From contig NZ_QBKR01000010.1 in NCBI RefSeq assembly GCF_003054245.1, positions 1 through 64,000 of the forward strand: a stretch of DNA of 64,000 nt, written 5' to 3'. Source of the DNA: Melghirimyces profundicolus. GTDB lineage: Bacteria; Bacillota; Bacilli; Thermoactinomycetales; DSM-45169. Shown here one piece after another: positions 43,589 through 53,763 of this stretch. The notes under the pieces were generated by a model. The model was not told the DNA's origin. It saw only the letters and a list, made by a program, of their open reading frames with translations, and did no database searches. The stretch's first letter is position 1. Each line of letters begins with the position of its first letter. A program made the position numbers and the translations under genes.

Positions 43589-45103
43589 GTGTATACCCCC
43601 CCGTTTGACGAAGTGCGGGAATACGCCCGCCATTATACCACCATTCCCATCATGAAAACGCTGTTTGCCGATACGGAAACCCCGATCCGGTTGTATCAGC
43701 GACTGAAGAAAAAATCCGGCGCTTTTCTGTTGGAAAGTGCGGAAAGGCGGGGCCGGTGGGGAAGATATTCCTTTATCGGAACGGATCCCTTTTTGATCTT
43801 CCGGTGCACCGGAAACCGGGCAGAGATCATGGAAAGGGGGGGGATCCGAACCTTTCACACAGAGAACCCCTTCGATACCCTGGAGGGGTTGCTGGCTGAA
43901 TATCGGTCCCCCCGTTATGACGGAGCGCCGCCCTTCCTCGGGGGAGCCGTCGGCTATGTGGGCTTCGATGCCGTCACCCACTTGGAGCCGACCGTGCCCC
44001 GCGGCGGAAGCCCGTACTCCCGCGATCTTCATCTCATGTTTTGCGACCGCCTGGCCGTTGTGGACCACCTGAAACAGGAGTGGATGCTGGTGGCCAACCT
44101 CCATGTTCCGCCGGGTACCGGCGAAGAAGATCTCTCCCGGGCTTATGAGGCCGTCTTGCGGGAACTGGACCGCTGGACGGAGGAGCTCCTTACCGGGGAA
44201 CCTTCACCGGCGGTTTTTCCCCCGGTCCATTCCGACGAAGGGGAGGCCGATTTCGACCGGGCCGTCCCCAACATGACGAAAGAAGGGTACTTAAACCGGG
44301 TCAAGCAGGCGAAGGAGCACATCGCGAGAGGGGATGTGTTCCAAATCGTACCCTCCCAGCGGTGGGAATGGAAAGAGCCGCCTTCTCCGCTGGAGGTTTA
44401 CCGGGTTCTCCGGGTGATGAATCCTTCTCCCTACATGTACTGCCTCTCCATGGGGGACGAAGAGGTGGTCGGCGCATCGCCGGAGTTGTTGGTCCGGGTG
44501 GACGACGGAGAGATCGAAACCCGTCCCATCGCCGGGACCCGGCCCCGGGGGAAAAACGCCCGGGAAGATGCGGAGTTGGGCGAGGAGCTTTTGGCGGATG
44601 AAAAAGAGCGGGCGGAACATGTGATGTTGCTGGACCTGGGCCGGAACGACCTGGGGAGAGTCTCCCGGTACGGGACCGTTCGGGTGACGGAAGAGATGGA
44701 GGTGGAGCATTATTCCCACGTGATGCATCTGGTTTCCCACGTCAAAGGACAACTGGCAAAGGGGATATCCCCTTTGAAAGGCTTCACTTCCTGTTTTCCC
44801 GCCGGAACGGTTTCCGGAGCTCCCAAGGTGAGGGCGATGCAACTTTTGTCCGGGCTGGAACCGGAGAGCCGGGGGATCTACGCCGGAGCGATCGGTTACT
44901 TCAGTTTCACCGGCAACCTGGACACTTGCATTACGATCCGGACGATCCACTTCCGGGAAGGTTCCGCCTGGATTCAGGCCGGCGGAGGGGTGGTCGCCGA
45001 CTCCGACCCGGAACGGGAATACGAGGAATCGCGGAACAAAGCACGGGGGTTGATCCGGGCTTTGACACTCGCGGAACGGATGTTCAGCCCCGTCCTTCGA
45101 TGA
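43589..45103 (+). CDS. trpE: Anthranilate synthase component I
   Basis: 504 residues. It forms anthranilate from chorismate with ammonia supplied by a glutaminase subunit. The tryptophan feedback motif LLES is near residue 48, and the catalytic domain has the GDVFQIVPSQR, RPIAGTRPRG, LGRNDLGRVS and CFPAGTVSGAPKVRAM signatures. GTG 43589 has GAGGAGGGAG 7 nt upstream; the frame is open further upstream through the leader but that part is the attenuator. No trpG gene is present here; in Bacillus it lies in the folate operon. Confidence 0.95.
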   Translation: MYTPPFDEVREYARHYTTIPIMKTLFADTETPIRLYQRLKKKSGAFLLESAERRGRWGRYSFIGTDPFLIFRCTGNRAEIMERGGIRTFHTENPFDTLEGLLAEYRSPRYDGAPPFLGGAVGYVGFDAVTHLEPTVPRGGSPYSRDLHLMFCDRLAVVDHLKQEWMLVANLHVPPGTGEEDLSRAYEAVLRELDRWTEELLTGEPSPAVFPPVHSDEGEADFDRAVPNMTKEGYLNRVKQAKEHIARGDVFQIVPSQRWEWKEPPSPLEVYRVLRVMNPSPYMYCLSMGDEEVVGASPELLVRVDDGEIETRPIAGTRPRGKNAREDAELGEELLADEKERAEHVMLLDLGRNDLGRVSRYGTVRVTEEMEVEHYSHVMHLVSHVKGQLAKGISPLKGFTSCFPAGTVSGAPKVRAMQLLSGLEPESRGIYAGAIGYFSFTGNLDTCITIRTIHFREGSAWIQAGGGVVADSDPEREYEESRNKARGLIRALTLAERMFSPVLR

Positions 45104-45131
45104 CCGATCGAACCAGAAAGGAGAGCCGAGC

Positions 45132-46157
45132 ATGGTACAGCAGAGCATAGCCAAGTTGATCGAACGAAAGGATTTGAGTCGCCGGGAATCCGAAACGCTG
45201 ATGTCCGCAATGATGGAGGGACGGCTTTCCTCCGCCCAAGCCGCCGCGGCGCTGACCGCCCTCCGCATGAAGGGGGAGACCGTGGAGGAACTGGCCGGGC
45301 TGGCCTCGTCCATGCGTTCCCAGGCGCTCCGTTTTCCCCGTCCCTTGACGGATGCAGTGGATACTTGCGGAACCGGCGGCGATGGAGGGAAGACCTTCAA
45401 CATCTCCACCGCGGCAGCCATCGTTGCTGCCGCCGCCGGCGTTCCGGTGGCCAAGCACGGTAACCGGGCCGCTTCCGGCAAAAGCGGGAGCGCCGATGTG
45501 CTGGAGGCACTCGGGGTGGGAATCCAGCTGACCCCCGAGGAAGCGGAACGGGCCTTGGAACGAACCCGCATCTGCTTTCTCTTTGCCCCCCTGTTCCATC
45601 GGGCCATGAAAAACGTGATGCCCACCCGCAAGGAATTGGGATTCCGCACCTGCTTCAATCTGCTGGGCCCCCTGGCCAACCCGGCGGGGGTGAAAAAGCA
45701 GCTGGTGGGGGTGTTTGATCCAACCCTGACGGAGACCCTGGCCCGCGTACTTCTCTCCCTGGGAGCGGAACGGGCCATGGTGGTGGCGGGTCTGGACGGC
45801 ATCGACGAGATCACGCTGACGGGGGAGACCCAGATCAGTGAAGTCCGGGACGGGTCGGTTCGCACCTACCGCATCACACCGGAAGAGCTGGGGCTTCAAC
45901 GGGTTCCGCTGAAGGCGTTGGGCGGAGGGGATCCTTCGGAGAATGCCGGGATCATCCGTTCCGTTCTTCAGGGGGAAAAGGGTCCGAGAAGGGACGTGGT
46001 CTGTGCCAATGCCGGAGCGGTTCTCACCATTGCCGGCCACGCAAGCTGTCTGCAGGAAGGCATCCACCTGGTTTCCGAGGCGATCGACGACGGCCGGGCG
46101 GAGGCCAAACTGAAGGAGATGGCCCGGAGCGGGAAGGAGGTTTCCCATGTTTCTTGA
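45132..46157 (+). CDS. trpD: Anthranilate phosphoribosyltransferase
   Basis: 341 residues. It joins anthranilate to PRPP. The PRPP motif DTCGTGGDGGKTFNIST and the KHGNRAASGKSGSADVLE region are conserved. ATG 45132 follows AAAGGAGAG. It overlaps trpC by 11 bases. Confidence 0.96.
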   Translation: MVQQSIAKLIERKDLSRRESETLMSAMMEGRLSSAQAAAALTALRMKGETVEELAGLASSMRSQALRFPRPLTDAVDTCGTGGDGGKTFNISTAAAIVAAAAGVPVAKHGNRAASGKSGSADVLEALGVGIQLTPEEAERALERTRICFLFAPLFHRAMKNVMPTRKELGFRTCFNLLGPLANPAGVKKQLVGVFDPTLTETLARVLLSLGAERAMVVAGLDGIDEITLTGETQISEVRDGSVRTYRITPEELGLQRVPLKALGGGDPSENAGIIRSVLQGEKGPRRDVVCANAGAVLTIAGHASCLQEGIHLVSEAIDDGRAEAKLKEMARSGKEVSHVS

Positions 46158-46932
46158 GAAGATCGTGGAAACCAAACGGGAAGAGATCCGCCGATTGGAA
46201 ATCAGCCTGAGCCGGCAAGATCGGGAACGAGCCCGAGGTTTACCGCCTGTGCGCTCCCTGAAAGGCGCCCTGACGGACGGGAAGGCGAAACCCGGCTTGA
46301 TTGCAGAGGTGAAGCCCGCTTCTCCGTCCAAAGGGGAGATCCGCCCGGATACCGACCCCGTGGCTACCGCCCGGGGTTACGAGGAAGGAGGGGCGGCGGC
46401 GGTTTCGGTATTGACGGAAAAAACCTTCTTCAAAGGGCGGCTGGAATCGCTTCAAAAGGTGAAGGAAGCGGTTCGTCTGCCCGTATTGAGGAAGGATTTC
46501 ATCCTGGAGCCCATCCAGCTCTGGGAGAGCCGCCTGGCCGGCGCCGACGCCGTTCTGCTGATCGCTTCGCTCCTGGAGGAAGACCGCCTCCGCACCTTGG
46601 TGAGGGAAGCGAAGGCAACGGGGCTGGAGGTGCTGCTGGAGGTCCACGAAGAAGAGGAGCTGTCCAAGGCGCTGGCGGCGGAACCGGATGTGTTGGGAAT
46701 CAATAACCGGGACCTCCGAACGTTTGTGACGGACCTGGCGGTGACGGAACGGCTTCTGCCACGGATTCCCGGGGGAATTCCGGTGATCGGGGAAAGCGGG
46801 GTTCATTCCCGGAAGGACTTTGACCGCTTGGTCCGGGCCGGAGTGCACGGCGTCTTGATCGGGGAATACCTGATGCGTCAGGAGTCTCCGAGGAAGGCGG
46901 CGGAGAGCCTGACGGTGGGGGGTTCCTCATGA
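46147..46932 (+). CDS. trpC: Indole-3-glycerol phosphate synthase
   Basis: 261 residues, TIM barrel. It decarboxylates and closes the indole ring of CdRP. IAEVKPASPSKGEIR contains the catalytic lysine, LRKDFI and LGINNRDLRTF are conserved, and GESGV lies near the phosphate site. It overlaps both neighbours by a few bases, consistent with coupled translation. Confidence 0.96.
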   Translation: MFLEKIVETKREEIRRLEISLSRQDRERARGLPPVRSLKGALTDGKAKPGLIAEVKPASPSKGEIRPDTDPVATARGYEEGGAAAVSVLTEKTFFKGRLESLQKVKEAVRLPVLRKDFILEPIQLWESRLAGADAVLLIASLLEEDRLRTLVREAKATGLEVLLEVHEEEELSKALAAEPDVLGINNRDLRTFVTDLAVTERLLPRIPGGIPVIGESGVHSRKDFDRLVRAGVHGVLIGEYLMRQESPRKAAESLTVGGSS

Positions 46933-47585
46933 GAACCTTTGTCAAGCTCTGCGGCCTTCAAACCCCGGAAGATGCGGAAAAACTGGAGGGGATCGATGCG
47001 GATGCCGCCGGCATGATTTTCGTTCCCGGACGGAAACGGACGGTAAGCCCGGAACGGGCGGCGTCGATCGTTTCCCGGCTGCCTGCCGGGATCCGGTCGG
47101 CAGGGGTGTTCCTGAATCCGACCCGCGACGAAGTTCTCCGAGTGTGGGACCGGGTGGAGCTGGATCTCATTCAGCTCCATGGATTGGAAGAGCCTGAGTT
47201 TTGTCGGTGGCTGAAAGAAAATCTGGGTGGGCGGATCGTGAAAGTTTTTTTCGCCGGCAAAAAATCGGCCTTCCCTCCCGAAGCTTACGCCCGCTGGATT
47301 GATGCGGTTCTGATCGATTCGGTTGCCGGGACGGACAGGGGGGGGACCGGGAAGACGTTTGCGTGGAATCTCCTCCCGGAAGAACAGAAACGGTGGGAGG
47401 CTTGGGGCATTCCTGTCTGGGTGGCCGGCGGGCTTCATCCGGACAATGTGAACCGCCTGCTGACGGAGCATCTCCCGCACGGGGTGGATACCTCGAGCGG
47501 GGTGGAGACGAACGGAGAAAAAGATCGGGACAAAATGAAGCGATTTGTGGAGAGGGTGAGACGGCATGACCGTAGAGTCCATTGA
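46929..47585 (+). CDS. trpF: Phosphoribosylanthranilate isomerase
   Basis: 218 residues, TIM barrel. Catalytic cysteine C8 in [11 protein letters not shown] and the acid of VLIDSVAGT are present, and the phosphate-binding GGLHPDNV and SSGVET loops are intact. Four-base overlap with trpC and 20-base overlap with trpB. Confidence 0.95.
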   Translation: MRTFVKLCGLQTPEDAEKLEGIDADAAGMIFVPGRKRTVSPERAASIVSRLPAGIRSAGVFLNPTRDEVLRVWDRVELDLIQLHGLEEPEFCRWLKENLGGRIVKVFFAGKKSAFPPEAYARWIDAVLIDSVAGTDRGGTGKTFAWNLLPEEQKRWEAWGIPVWVAGGLHPDNVNRLLTEHLPHGVDTSSGVETNGEKDRDKMKRFVERVRRHDRRVH

Positions 47586-48789
47586 CCATCTTCAGGCCGG
47601 TGCCCCCGGTCGCTTCGGCAACTTCGGGGGTCGCTTCGTCCCCGAAACGCTGATGACGGCTCTGGACGAGCTGGAGGAAGCTTACCGGGAGGCCTGTTCG
47701 GACGGGGAATTTCAGGGAGAACTGAAGGCGCTTTTGAGCGAGTATTCCGGAAGGCCGACTCCCCTCAGCCTGGCGGAGAGGCTGACGAAACAGGTTGGCG
47801 GTTCCCGGATCTATCTGAAGCGGGAAGATCTCAATCATACCGGAGCCCATAAGATCAACAATACGCTGGGTCAGGGGTTGCTGGCCAAGCGGATGGGCAA
47901 GAGAAAACTGATCGCCGAGACCGGGGCCGGACAGCACGGCGTGGCCTCGGCGACGGTGGCCGCCCTTTTGGGGATGGAGTGCAAAGTCTTCATGGGGGAA
48001 GAGGACGTCCGAAGGCAGAAGCTGAACGTGTTTCGGATGGAGCTTCTCGGGGCGGATGTGATCCCGGTCACTTCGGGCAGCCGCACGTTAAAGGACGCCA
48101 CCAATGAAGCGATCCGCCACTGGGTCTCCCATGTGGAGGACACCTTTTATCTGATCGGTTCAGTGGTGGGTCCTCATCCCTATCCGGAGATGGTGCGCAA
48201 CTTCCAGCGTGTGATTGGGGATGAGACCCGGGCCCAGCTGCTGGAAAGGGAAGGGAGACTGCCTGACGACGTGGTGGCCTGCGTGGGGGGCGGTTCCAAC
48301 GCCATCGGGATGTTCACGGCCTTTCTCGGAGACTCCGGAGTTCGCCTTCACGGCGTGGAAGCGGCGGGGGAAGGGCTGGACACGGAAAAACACGCAGCGA
48401 CCCTGACGAAGGGGAGCCCCGGGGTCATCCACGGGTCGCTCACCTATCTCCTGCAGGACCCTCACGGCCAGGTGCTCCCCGCCCATTCGATCTCGGCGGG
48501 TTTGGATTATCCGGGGGTCGGTCCGGAACATTCCCACCTGAAAGAGACGGGACGGGTACGCTACACGACCGCAGAGGATCGGGAAGCACTGGAAGCCATC
48601 CGGCTGCTTTCCCGGACCGAAGGGATCTTGCCCGCGCTGGAATCGGCCCATGCGGTGGCGGAAGGGGTTAAAATCGCCGCAAAGGGAAAACCGGAGTCCA
48701 TCGTGGTCATCTGCCTCTCCGGTCGGGGAGACAAGGATGTGGAATCGATCCGCCAAGGATTGGAGGGAGAAGGCCATGCGGTTGGATGA
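47566..48789 (+). CDS. trpB: Tryptophan synthase beta chain
   Basis: 407 residues. It condenses indole with serine through PLP bound to K96 (HTGAHKINN). The [10 protein letters not shown] phosphate loop and [10 protein letters not shown] are conserved. A TrpB1-type sequence, adjacent to trpA, so a normal alpha2beta2 complex is expected. Overlaps trpA by 14 bases. Confidence 0.97.
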   Translation: MTVESIDHLQAGAPGRFGNFGGRFVPETLMTALDELEEAYREACSDGEFQGELKALLSEYSGRPTPLSLAERLTKQVGGSRIYLKREDLNHTGAHKINNTLGQGLLAKRMGKRKLIAETGAGQHGVASATVAALLGMECKVFMGEEDVRRQKLNVFRMELLGADVIPVTSGSRTLKDATNEAIRHWVSHVEDTFYLIGSVVGPHPYPEMVRNFQRVIGDETRAQLLEREGRLPDDVVACVGGGSNAIGMFTAFLGDSGVRLHGVEAAGEGLDTEKHAATLTKGSPGVIHGSLTYLLQDPHGQVLPAHSISAGLDYPGVGPEHSHLKETGRVRYTTAEDREALEAIRLLSRTEGILPALESAHAVAEGVKIAAKGKPESIVVICLSGRGDKDVESIRQGLEGEGHAVG

Positions 48790-49597
48790 AGCGTTCCGGG
48801 CGGCCGGCCGGCGTCCCTTGATTCCTTTTATCACCGCGGGGGACCCGGATCTTGGCACGACCCTGGAGCTGATCCGAATTCTGGATGAAGAGAAGATGAC
48901 GGCGATCGAACTGGGGGTCCCCTACTCCGACCCCCTGGCCGACGGTCCCGTGATCCAGGCTGCATCCGGACGGGCTTTGGTCCACGGAGTCACCCTGTCC
49001 ACGGTGCTTGAGCTGGCCTGTGAAGCGAGGAGAAACGGGGTGAAGACGCCGCTGGTTCTGTTTTCCTATTACAATCCGATCCTGCAGTACGGACCGCAAG
49101 CCTTGATCACCACTGCTGCGGAGGCGGGGGTAAACGGGATGATTATCCCGGATCTCCCATGGGAAGAGGGGCGGGAAATCGCCGAGTCCGCCCGGGTCCA
49201 CGGGGTGGACCTGATCCCGCTGGTGGCTCCCACTTCCCGGGAGCGGATCCGCCGGATCGTCTCCGATGCTCAGGGGTTCGTCTACTGTGTCTCCAGCCTG
49301 GGGACCACCGGAGTTCGCAGCCGGTTTGACCTCGGAGTGGACGATTTTCTCGATACCGTGCGAGAGTGGAGTCCGGTGCCGACGGCGGTGGGATTCGGCA
49401 TATCCAAAGCGGAACATGTCCGCCGGTTTCTGAAACATGCTGATGCGGCTGTCGTGGGAAGTGCCCTGGTTCGGGAAGTGGAACGGGCGGGAGAGGCCTT
49501 TTTCGATCCCGCACGCCGGGAGGAAGCGTTGGAAGGAATCCGGCGCTTTGTCCGGGAGTTGGCAGAACCCCGATCCACCGTGGCCTCACGGACCTGA
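48776..49597 (+). CDS. trpA: Tryptophan synthase alpha chain
   Basis: 273 residues, TIM barrel. It cleaves indole-3-glycerol phosphate; catalytic E45 lies in [11 protein letters not shown] and the aspartate partner in [12 protein letters not shown] 48776 is inside trpB with TGGAGGGAG upstream. A GC-rich hairpin follows the stop. Confidence 0.96.
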   Translation: MRLDEAFRAAGRRPLIPFITAGDPDLGTTLELIRILDEEKMTAIELGVPYSDPLADGPVIQAASGRALVHGVTLSTVLELACEARRNGVKTPLVLFSYYNPILQYGPQALITTAAEAGVNGMIIPDLPWEEGREIAESARVHGVDLIPLVAPTSRERIRRIVSDAQGFVYCVSSLGTTGVRSRFDLGVDDFLDTVREWSPVPTAVGFGISKAEHVRRFLKHADAAVVGSALVREVERAGEAFFDPARREEALEGIRRFVRELAEPRSTVASRT

Positions 49598-49602
49598 GAC
49601 CC

Positions 49603-49636
49603 TGCCCGTCCTGTTGGACGGGCATCGACGTTTTTT
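49603..49636 (+). terminator. Hairpin after trpA
   Basis: TGCCCGTCC (49603-49611) pairs with GGACGGGCA (49616-49624); the T run at 49631-49636 is six bases away, so termination is probably partial, letting hisC-tyrA-aroA be read from trp transcripts. Confidence 0.55.
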
Positions 49637-49703
49637 CCGTTGGGCTTTTGGACGAACGTATTGTAAGATAGAGAGAAAATGAAGAGTGGGGAGGAACCGA
49701 TCG

Positions 49704-50798
49704 ATGAAACCGAAACGGACCTTGGTGGGATTGCCCGTCTATCAGCCGGGAAAACCGCTGGAAGAAGTGAAACGGGAACTGGGGCTTTCCGAAGTGATCA
49801 AGCTGGCTTCCAACGAGAACCCCTTCGGTTGTTCTCCGAAGGTTTGGGAGAGCCTCAAGGAAGAGGAATCTTTTACGGCGATGTATCCGGAAGGCCTGGC
49901 CCCGGAGCTTCGGGAGGAACTGGCCGGACATCTCGGGGTGGCTCCTTCGAAGCTGATTTTCGGCAACGGGTCCGACGAAGTGGTCCAGATGATCGCCCGG
50001 ACGTTTATGGAACCCGGTGATGAGGCGGTCATGGCGGATATCACGTTTCCCCGGTACAAAACCCAGACGGTGATTGAAGGGGGAACTCCCGTGGAGGTGC
50101 CTCTTAAAAACGGGGTTCACGACTTGAAGGGAATGGCCCGTGCGATCACGGAACGGACCCGGATCGTCTGGATCTGCAATCCGAACAACCCCACCGGCAC
50201 GATCATCCGCCGGGAGGAGCTGGAGTCTTTCCTGGCCGAGGTGCCGGAGGATGTCCTGGTGGTGATGGATGAAGCCTACCATGAATATGTGGACGATCCC
50301 TCTTATCCTGACACGGTGTCCCTTCTCGACCGGGATCCCCGGCTGATCGTGCTTCGCACGTTCTCCAAGATCTACGGCTTGGCCGCCTTCCGGATCGGTT
50401 ACGGGGTGGCCGCGGAAGCGGTGGTGACGGAGTTGAACAAAGTGCGGGAACCCTTTAACGCCAACCGGCTCGCCCAGCGGGCCGCCCTTGCCGCACTGGG
50501 GGATCAAGACTTTGTCCGTCGCTGTTTTGAGGCCAACCGGGATGGAATGAAACAAATCCAGTCCCAGCTGGACGAATGGGGGCTTCCCCACTTCCCCTCC
50601 CAAGGGAACTTCCTTCTGCTGGATACCGGCCGTCCGGCCGAAGAGGTCTTTCAATGCCTGCTCAGGAAAGGCGTGATCGTTCGGTCCGGAGCGGCCCTGG
50701 GTTACCCGACCCACCTTCGGGTGACGATCGGAAATGAGAAGCAGAATGAACGCTTCTTGGATGAGTTGGCCCAATGCCTGGGGAAACGGCGGGATTAA
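49704..50798 (+). CDS. hisC: Histidinol-phosphate/aromatic aminotransferase
   Basis: 364 residues, class I PLP enzyme. PLP lysine K222 in RTFSKIYGLA; ASNENPFGCSP and CNPNNPTGT are family hallmarks. Like the Bacillus enzyme in the same operon it probably serves histidine synthesis and phenylalanine/tyrosine transamination. ATG 49704 follows GGGGAGGAACC. tyrA begins one base after its stop. Confidence 0.94.
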   Translation: MKPKRTLVGLPVYQPGKPLEEVKRELGLSEVIKLASNENPFGCSPKVWESLKEEESFTAMYPEGLAPELREELAGHLGVAPSKLIFGNGSDEVVQMIARTFMEPGDEAVMADITFPRYKTQTVIEGGTPVEVPLKNGVHDLKGMARAITERTRIVWICNPNNPTGTIIRREELESFLAEVPEDVLVVMDEAYHEYVDDPSYPDTVSLLDRDPRLIVLRTFSKIYGLAAFRIGYGVAAEAVVTELNKVREPFNANRLAQRAALAALGDQDFVRRCFEANRDGMKQIQSQLDEWGLPHFPSQGNFLLLDTGRPAEEVFQCLLRKGVIVRSGAALGYPTHLRVTIGNEKQNERFLDELAQCLGKRRD

Positions 50799-50799
50799 G

Positions 50800-51903
50800 A
50801 TGAAAAAAGCAGCCGTATTGGGGACGGGTCTGATCGGCGGCTCCCTTGCCCTCTGCCTGAAGGAACGGACGGACATGGAAGTTCACGGTTATGATTCTTC
50901 GGCGGAGTCGGTTCGGTTGGCCGAAGCCTCCGGGGTGGTTCACCGGGGACACACAGAACTGGAGCCGGCCGTGGAGGGAGCGGACGTGATCTTTCTGGCG
51001 GTTCCCGTAGGGAGTGCCCCGGGGCTATTGGAATGGCTGGCGGGGCTTCCCCTGAAGCCTTCCTGCATTGTCAGCGATGTGGGGAGTACCAAGGGAAAAA
51101 TCGTGGAACACGCCGGCCGGCTTTCCCGTCTCGGGGCCACTTTCATCGGAGGGCATCCCATGGCCGGGTCCCATCGTTCCGGTGTGCAGGCGGCCAGTTC
51201 CCTCCTGTTTGAAAACGCCTATTATGTGCTCACCCCGATTCCAGCCACGCCGTTGTCCGAGGTTCAGAAACTGAGCCGCCTGCTGGAGAAGGCCACCCGT
51301 GCCCGACTGGTCATCATGGATCCGGCACATCATGACCGGGTGGTGGGAGCGATCAGTCACCTGCCCCATATTTTGGCGGCAGCCCTGGTCAATCAGGTGG
51401 CTGACTACAATGCTTCCAACGAATGGTTCCATCGCCTGGCGGCGGGAGGTTTCCGGGATCTGACCCGGGTGGCGGCAAGCGATCCGGTGATGTGGAGGGA
51501 TATCCTTCTCAGCAACCGGGAGGCGGTGCTGGACCTGTTGGAGGACTGGACCGAGGGGATGCGCCGGATCCGGGAAGCGGTTCACAACAGCGATGCCGGG
51601 CGGATCGAAGGGTTTTTCCGCCGGGCGAAGGAAGCCAGGGAAGGACTTCCGGAACGCCGGAAACCGGGAATGATCCCGCCCGCCCACGAAATTTACGTCG
51701 ACGTTCCCGACATTCCCGGAGAGATCGCCGGGGTGGCGCATCTTTTGGGGGAAGAGGGCATCAATCTGCGCAATATCGGGGTGATGGAAAATCGGGAGGA
51801 CCGGGCCGGTGTATTGCGGTTGGTTTTGAATACCGAAGAGGAGAGGGAAAAAGCGGAAAAACGGTTGAAAGCCGGAGGGTACCAGGTGTTCACCTCTGAA
51901 TGA
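50800..51903 (+). CDS. tyrA: Prephenate dehydrogenase with ACT domain
   Basis: 367 residues. It oxidatively decarboxylates prephenate to 4-hydroxyphenylpyruvate. Dinucleotide motif GTGLIGGS (8-15), the GGHPMAGSHRSG active-site loop and a C-terminal ACT domain from about 295 (EIYVDVPDIPGEIAGV) that probably senses tyrosine. The ribosome site is weak (GGCGGGA), so translation is probably coupled to hisC. Confidence 0.94.
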   Translation: MKKAAVLGTGLIGGSLALCLKERTDMEVHGYDSSAESVRLAEASGVVHRGHTELEPAVEGADVIFLAVPVGSAPGLLEWLAGLPLKPSCIVSDVGSTKGKIVEHAGRLSRLGATFIGGHPMAGSHRSGVQAASSLLFENAYYVLTPIPATPLSEVQKLSRLLEKATRARLVIMDPAHHDRVVGAISHLPHILAAALVNQVADYNASNEWFHRLAAGGFRDLTRVAASDPVMWRDILLSNREAVLDLLEDWTEGMRRIREAVHNSDAGRIEGFFRRAKEAREGLPERRKPGMIPPAHEIYVDVPDIPGEIAGVAHLLGEEGINLRNIGVMENREDRAGVLRLVLNTEEEREKAEKRLKAGGYQVFTSE

Positions 51904-51922
51904 TCCAATCGATTGAACCCAA

Positions 51923-52392
51923 GAAGCGTTGTGAAAAAGTGAGCGGCAGCAGTTACCCAAAGCCGCTCCGGCTGCACTCACAGAGCACAAGTCGCGCCTG
52001 GGGTCGCTGCACTCCCGGTCGCGCTATGCACTCACAGAGCACAAGTCGCGCCTGGGGTCGCTGCACTCCCGGTCGCGCTATGCACTCACAGAGCACAAGT
52101 CTCGCCTGGGTCGCTTGCACTCCCGGTCGCGCTATGCACTCACAGAGCACAAGTCTCGCCTGGGTCGCTTGCACTCCCCGGTCTCGCTATGCTGTCCTGC
52201 AGAGGTGGTTGCACTGTCCGCTCCGAATCATCCTGTTGCGGGCAGGGGCAAACGCCTTCGGATGCAACACAGAGAAGCTTTTATCCCTGAACGCCCATGC
52301 AGGCTGATTCTCCGCTGGGCAGGACAGCAAAGTCGCTATTTTGGGTAAACGCTTCCCCTTTTCTCGAAACGAACATGAAATCACATCACTTC
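51923..52392 (+). repeat. Dispersed palindromic repeat element, copy 3 (470 bp)
   Basis: Longest of the three copies, same orientation; left end GAAGCGTTGTGA (51923-51934), right end decayed to TCACATCACTTC (52381-52392). AA lies on both sides within CAA...AAG. It is 108 bp longer than copy 1, exactly two extra 54-bp units. It sits in the tyrA-aroA intergenic region; removing it with one AA would leave a short spacer carrying the aroA site AAGGGAGG. Confidence 0.9.
51977..52192 (+). repeat. Tandem array of four 54-bp units inside copy 3
   Basis: Units start at 51977, 52031, 52085 and 52139. Each begins CTCACAGAGCACAAGTC and ends with GCTATGC(A). Units 1 and 2 are identical; 3 and 4 diverge slightly. 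Because 54 is a multiple of three, false open frames run through the array. Confidence 0.93.
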
Positions 52393-52407
52393 AAGGGAGG
52401 ACCGGGA

Positions 52408-53691
52408 ATGGGCTTGTTGCGGATGAAAGAGAGAAGCAGGTTGTCCGGGACGATCAGTGTCCCGGGGGACAAATCGATATCCCACCGCGCCGTCATGTTC
52501 GGTTCCGTCGCCCGGGGGACGACCCGGGTCGACGGATTTCTTCCCGGTGCGGATTGTTTAAGCACGATGGAATGTTTCCGAAAGATGGGGGTGGAGATCC
52601 GACAGGAGGGCCCCACTTCCCTGGTGATCACGGGAAAAGGCTGGGAAGGGCTGAAGGAGCCCCGCGAGGTGCTGGATGTGGGAAATTCCGGAACCACGAT
52701 TCGCCTGATGCTCGGGATCCTGGCCGGTCGCCCCTTTCACGCCGCAGTGACGGGGGACGAGTCGATTGCCCGTCGTCCGATGGACCGGGTGGTGCGGCCG
52801 CTCCGTTTGATGGGTGCGAGGGTGGAGGGACGTGCCGAAGGCTCCTTCACCCCTCTTTCGGTACGGGGGGGAGGGTTGAAGGGAATCCACCATCAAAGCC
52901 CCGTCGCCAGCGCTCAGGTCAAGTCCTGTCTCCTTCTGGCCGGATTGCAGGCGGAAGGGATCACCCGGGTGGAAGAGCCTGCCCTTTCCCGGGATCATAC
53001 CGAACGGATGCTGACCGCCTTCGGCGTGAAGGTGAAGCGGGATGAGAAGGGAGTTGCCGTGGAAGGGAGGCAAACCCTCTTCGCCCGGGACGTCCGGGTG
53101 CCGGGGGACATCTCGTCGGCTGCTTTCCCCATTGCAGCGGCGTTGATCACACCGGACAGCCGCCTCAGGATCCGGAACGTGGGCCTCAATCCGACACGGA
53201 CGGGGATCCTGGATGTGTTTCGTCAGATGGGCGGTGAGATTGAGATCCGTCACTCGGGGGAATGGTGCGGGGAACCCGTAGGCGATATTATCGTCTCCCA
53301 CAGCTCTTTGAAAGGGATGGAGGTGGGGGGAGAGATGATTCCCCGGCTCATCGACGAGATCCCGGTTCTCGCGGTGGTTGCGACCCAGGCTCAAGGAGAG
53401 ACGGTCATCCGGGATGCGGCTGAGCTGAAGGTAAAGGAAACCGATCGGATTGCGGTGACGGCTGCTTTGCTTCGAAATCTGGGGGCCCGGGTGGAAGAGA
53501 CCGATGACGGGATGATCATCCGGGGAGGGACCCGACTGAAGGGGAACCGATGCGACAGCCACGGAGATCACCGGATCGGCATGGCCGCGGCGGTGGCCGG
53601 TCTGGTGGCCGAAGGAGGCGTTACCGTCGAACGGGCGGAGGCGATCAATGTCTCGTTCCCCGGATTTGAAGAATTGTTTTCGCGACTGTGA
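52408..53691 (+). CDS. aroA: 3-phosphoshikimate 1-carboxyvinyltransferase (EPSP synthase)
   Basis: 427 residues (aroE in B. subtilis). It joins PEP to shikimate-3-phosphate. [36 protein letters not shown], the catalytic aspartate in [10 protein letters not shown] and [10 protein letters not shown] are intact. ATG 52408 follows AAGGGAGG, whose first bases touch the edge of repeat copy 3; the open frame upstream only runs through the repeat. Last gene of the aromatic supraoperon. Confidence 0.95.
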   Translation: MGLLRMKERSRLSGTISVPGDKSISHRAVMFGSVARGTTRVDGFLPGADCLSTMECFRKMGVEIRQEGPTSLVITGKGWEGLKEPREVLDVGNSGTTIRLMLGILAGRPFHAAVTGDESIARRPMDRVVRPLRLMGARVEGRAEGSFTPLSVRGGGLKGIHHQSPVASAQVKSCLLLAGLQAEGITRVEEPALSRDHTERMLTAFGVKVKRDEKGVAVEGRQTLFARDVRVPGDISSAAFPIAAALITPDSRLRIRNVGLNPTRTGILDVFRQMGGEIEIRHSGEWCGEPVGDIIVSHSSLKGMEVGGEMIPRLIDEIPVLAVVATQAQGETVIRDAAELKVKETDRIAVTAALLRNLGARVEETDDGMIIRGGTRLKGNRCDSHGDHRIGMAAAVAGLVAEGGVTVERAEAINVSFPGFEELFSRL

Positions 53692-53728
53692 AAGAAGACA
53701 GTTGAATCAGAATATTGTAAATATGCTG

Positions 53729-53757
53729 TTGACACCAGCGGTTTGCTTGCTTATACT
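53729..53757 (+). promoter_or_regulatory. Strong sigma-A promoter after aroA
   Basis: TTGACA (53729-53734), 17-bp spacer, TATACT (53752-53757). Transcription would start near 53764. Confidence 0.85.
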
Positions 53758-53763
53758 AAATGC

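Noticed and set aside
44291-45865. Long minus-strand open frames opposite known genes (for example 1847-3094, 5275-6561, 44291-45865, 49143-50876)
   Set aside because: They are shadows of high-GC coding sequence on the plus strand, with compositions rich in His, Arg and Pro and without ribosome sites or recognisable domains.
51977-52192. Tandem repeats considered as a CRISPR array
   Set aside because: Units are contiguous and nearly identical over the full 54 bp; there are no unique spacers and no cas genes.
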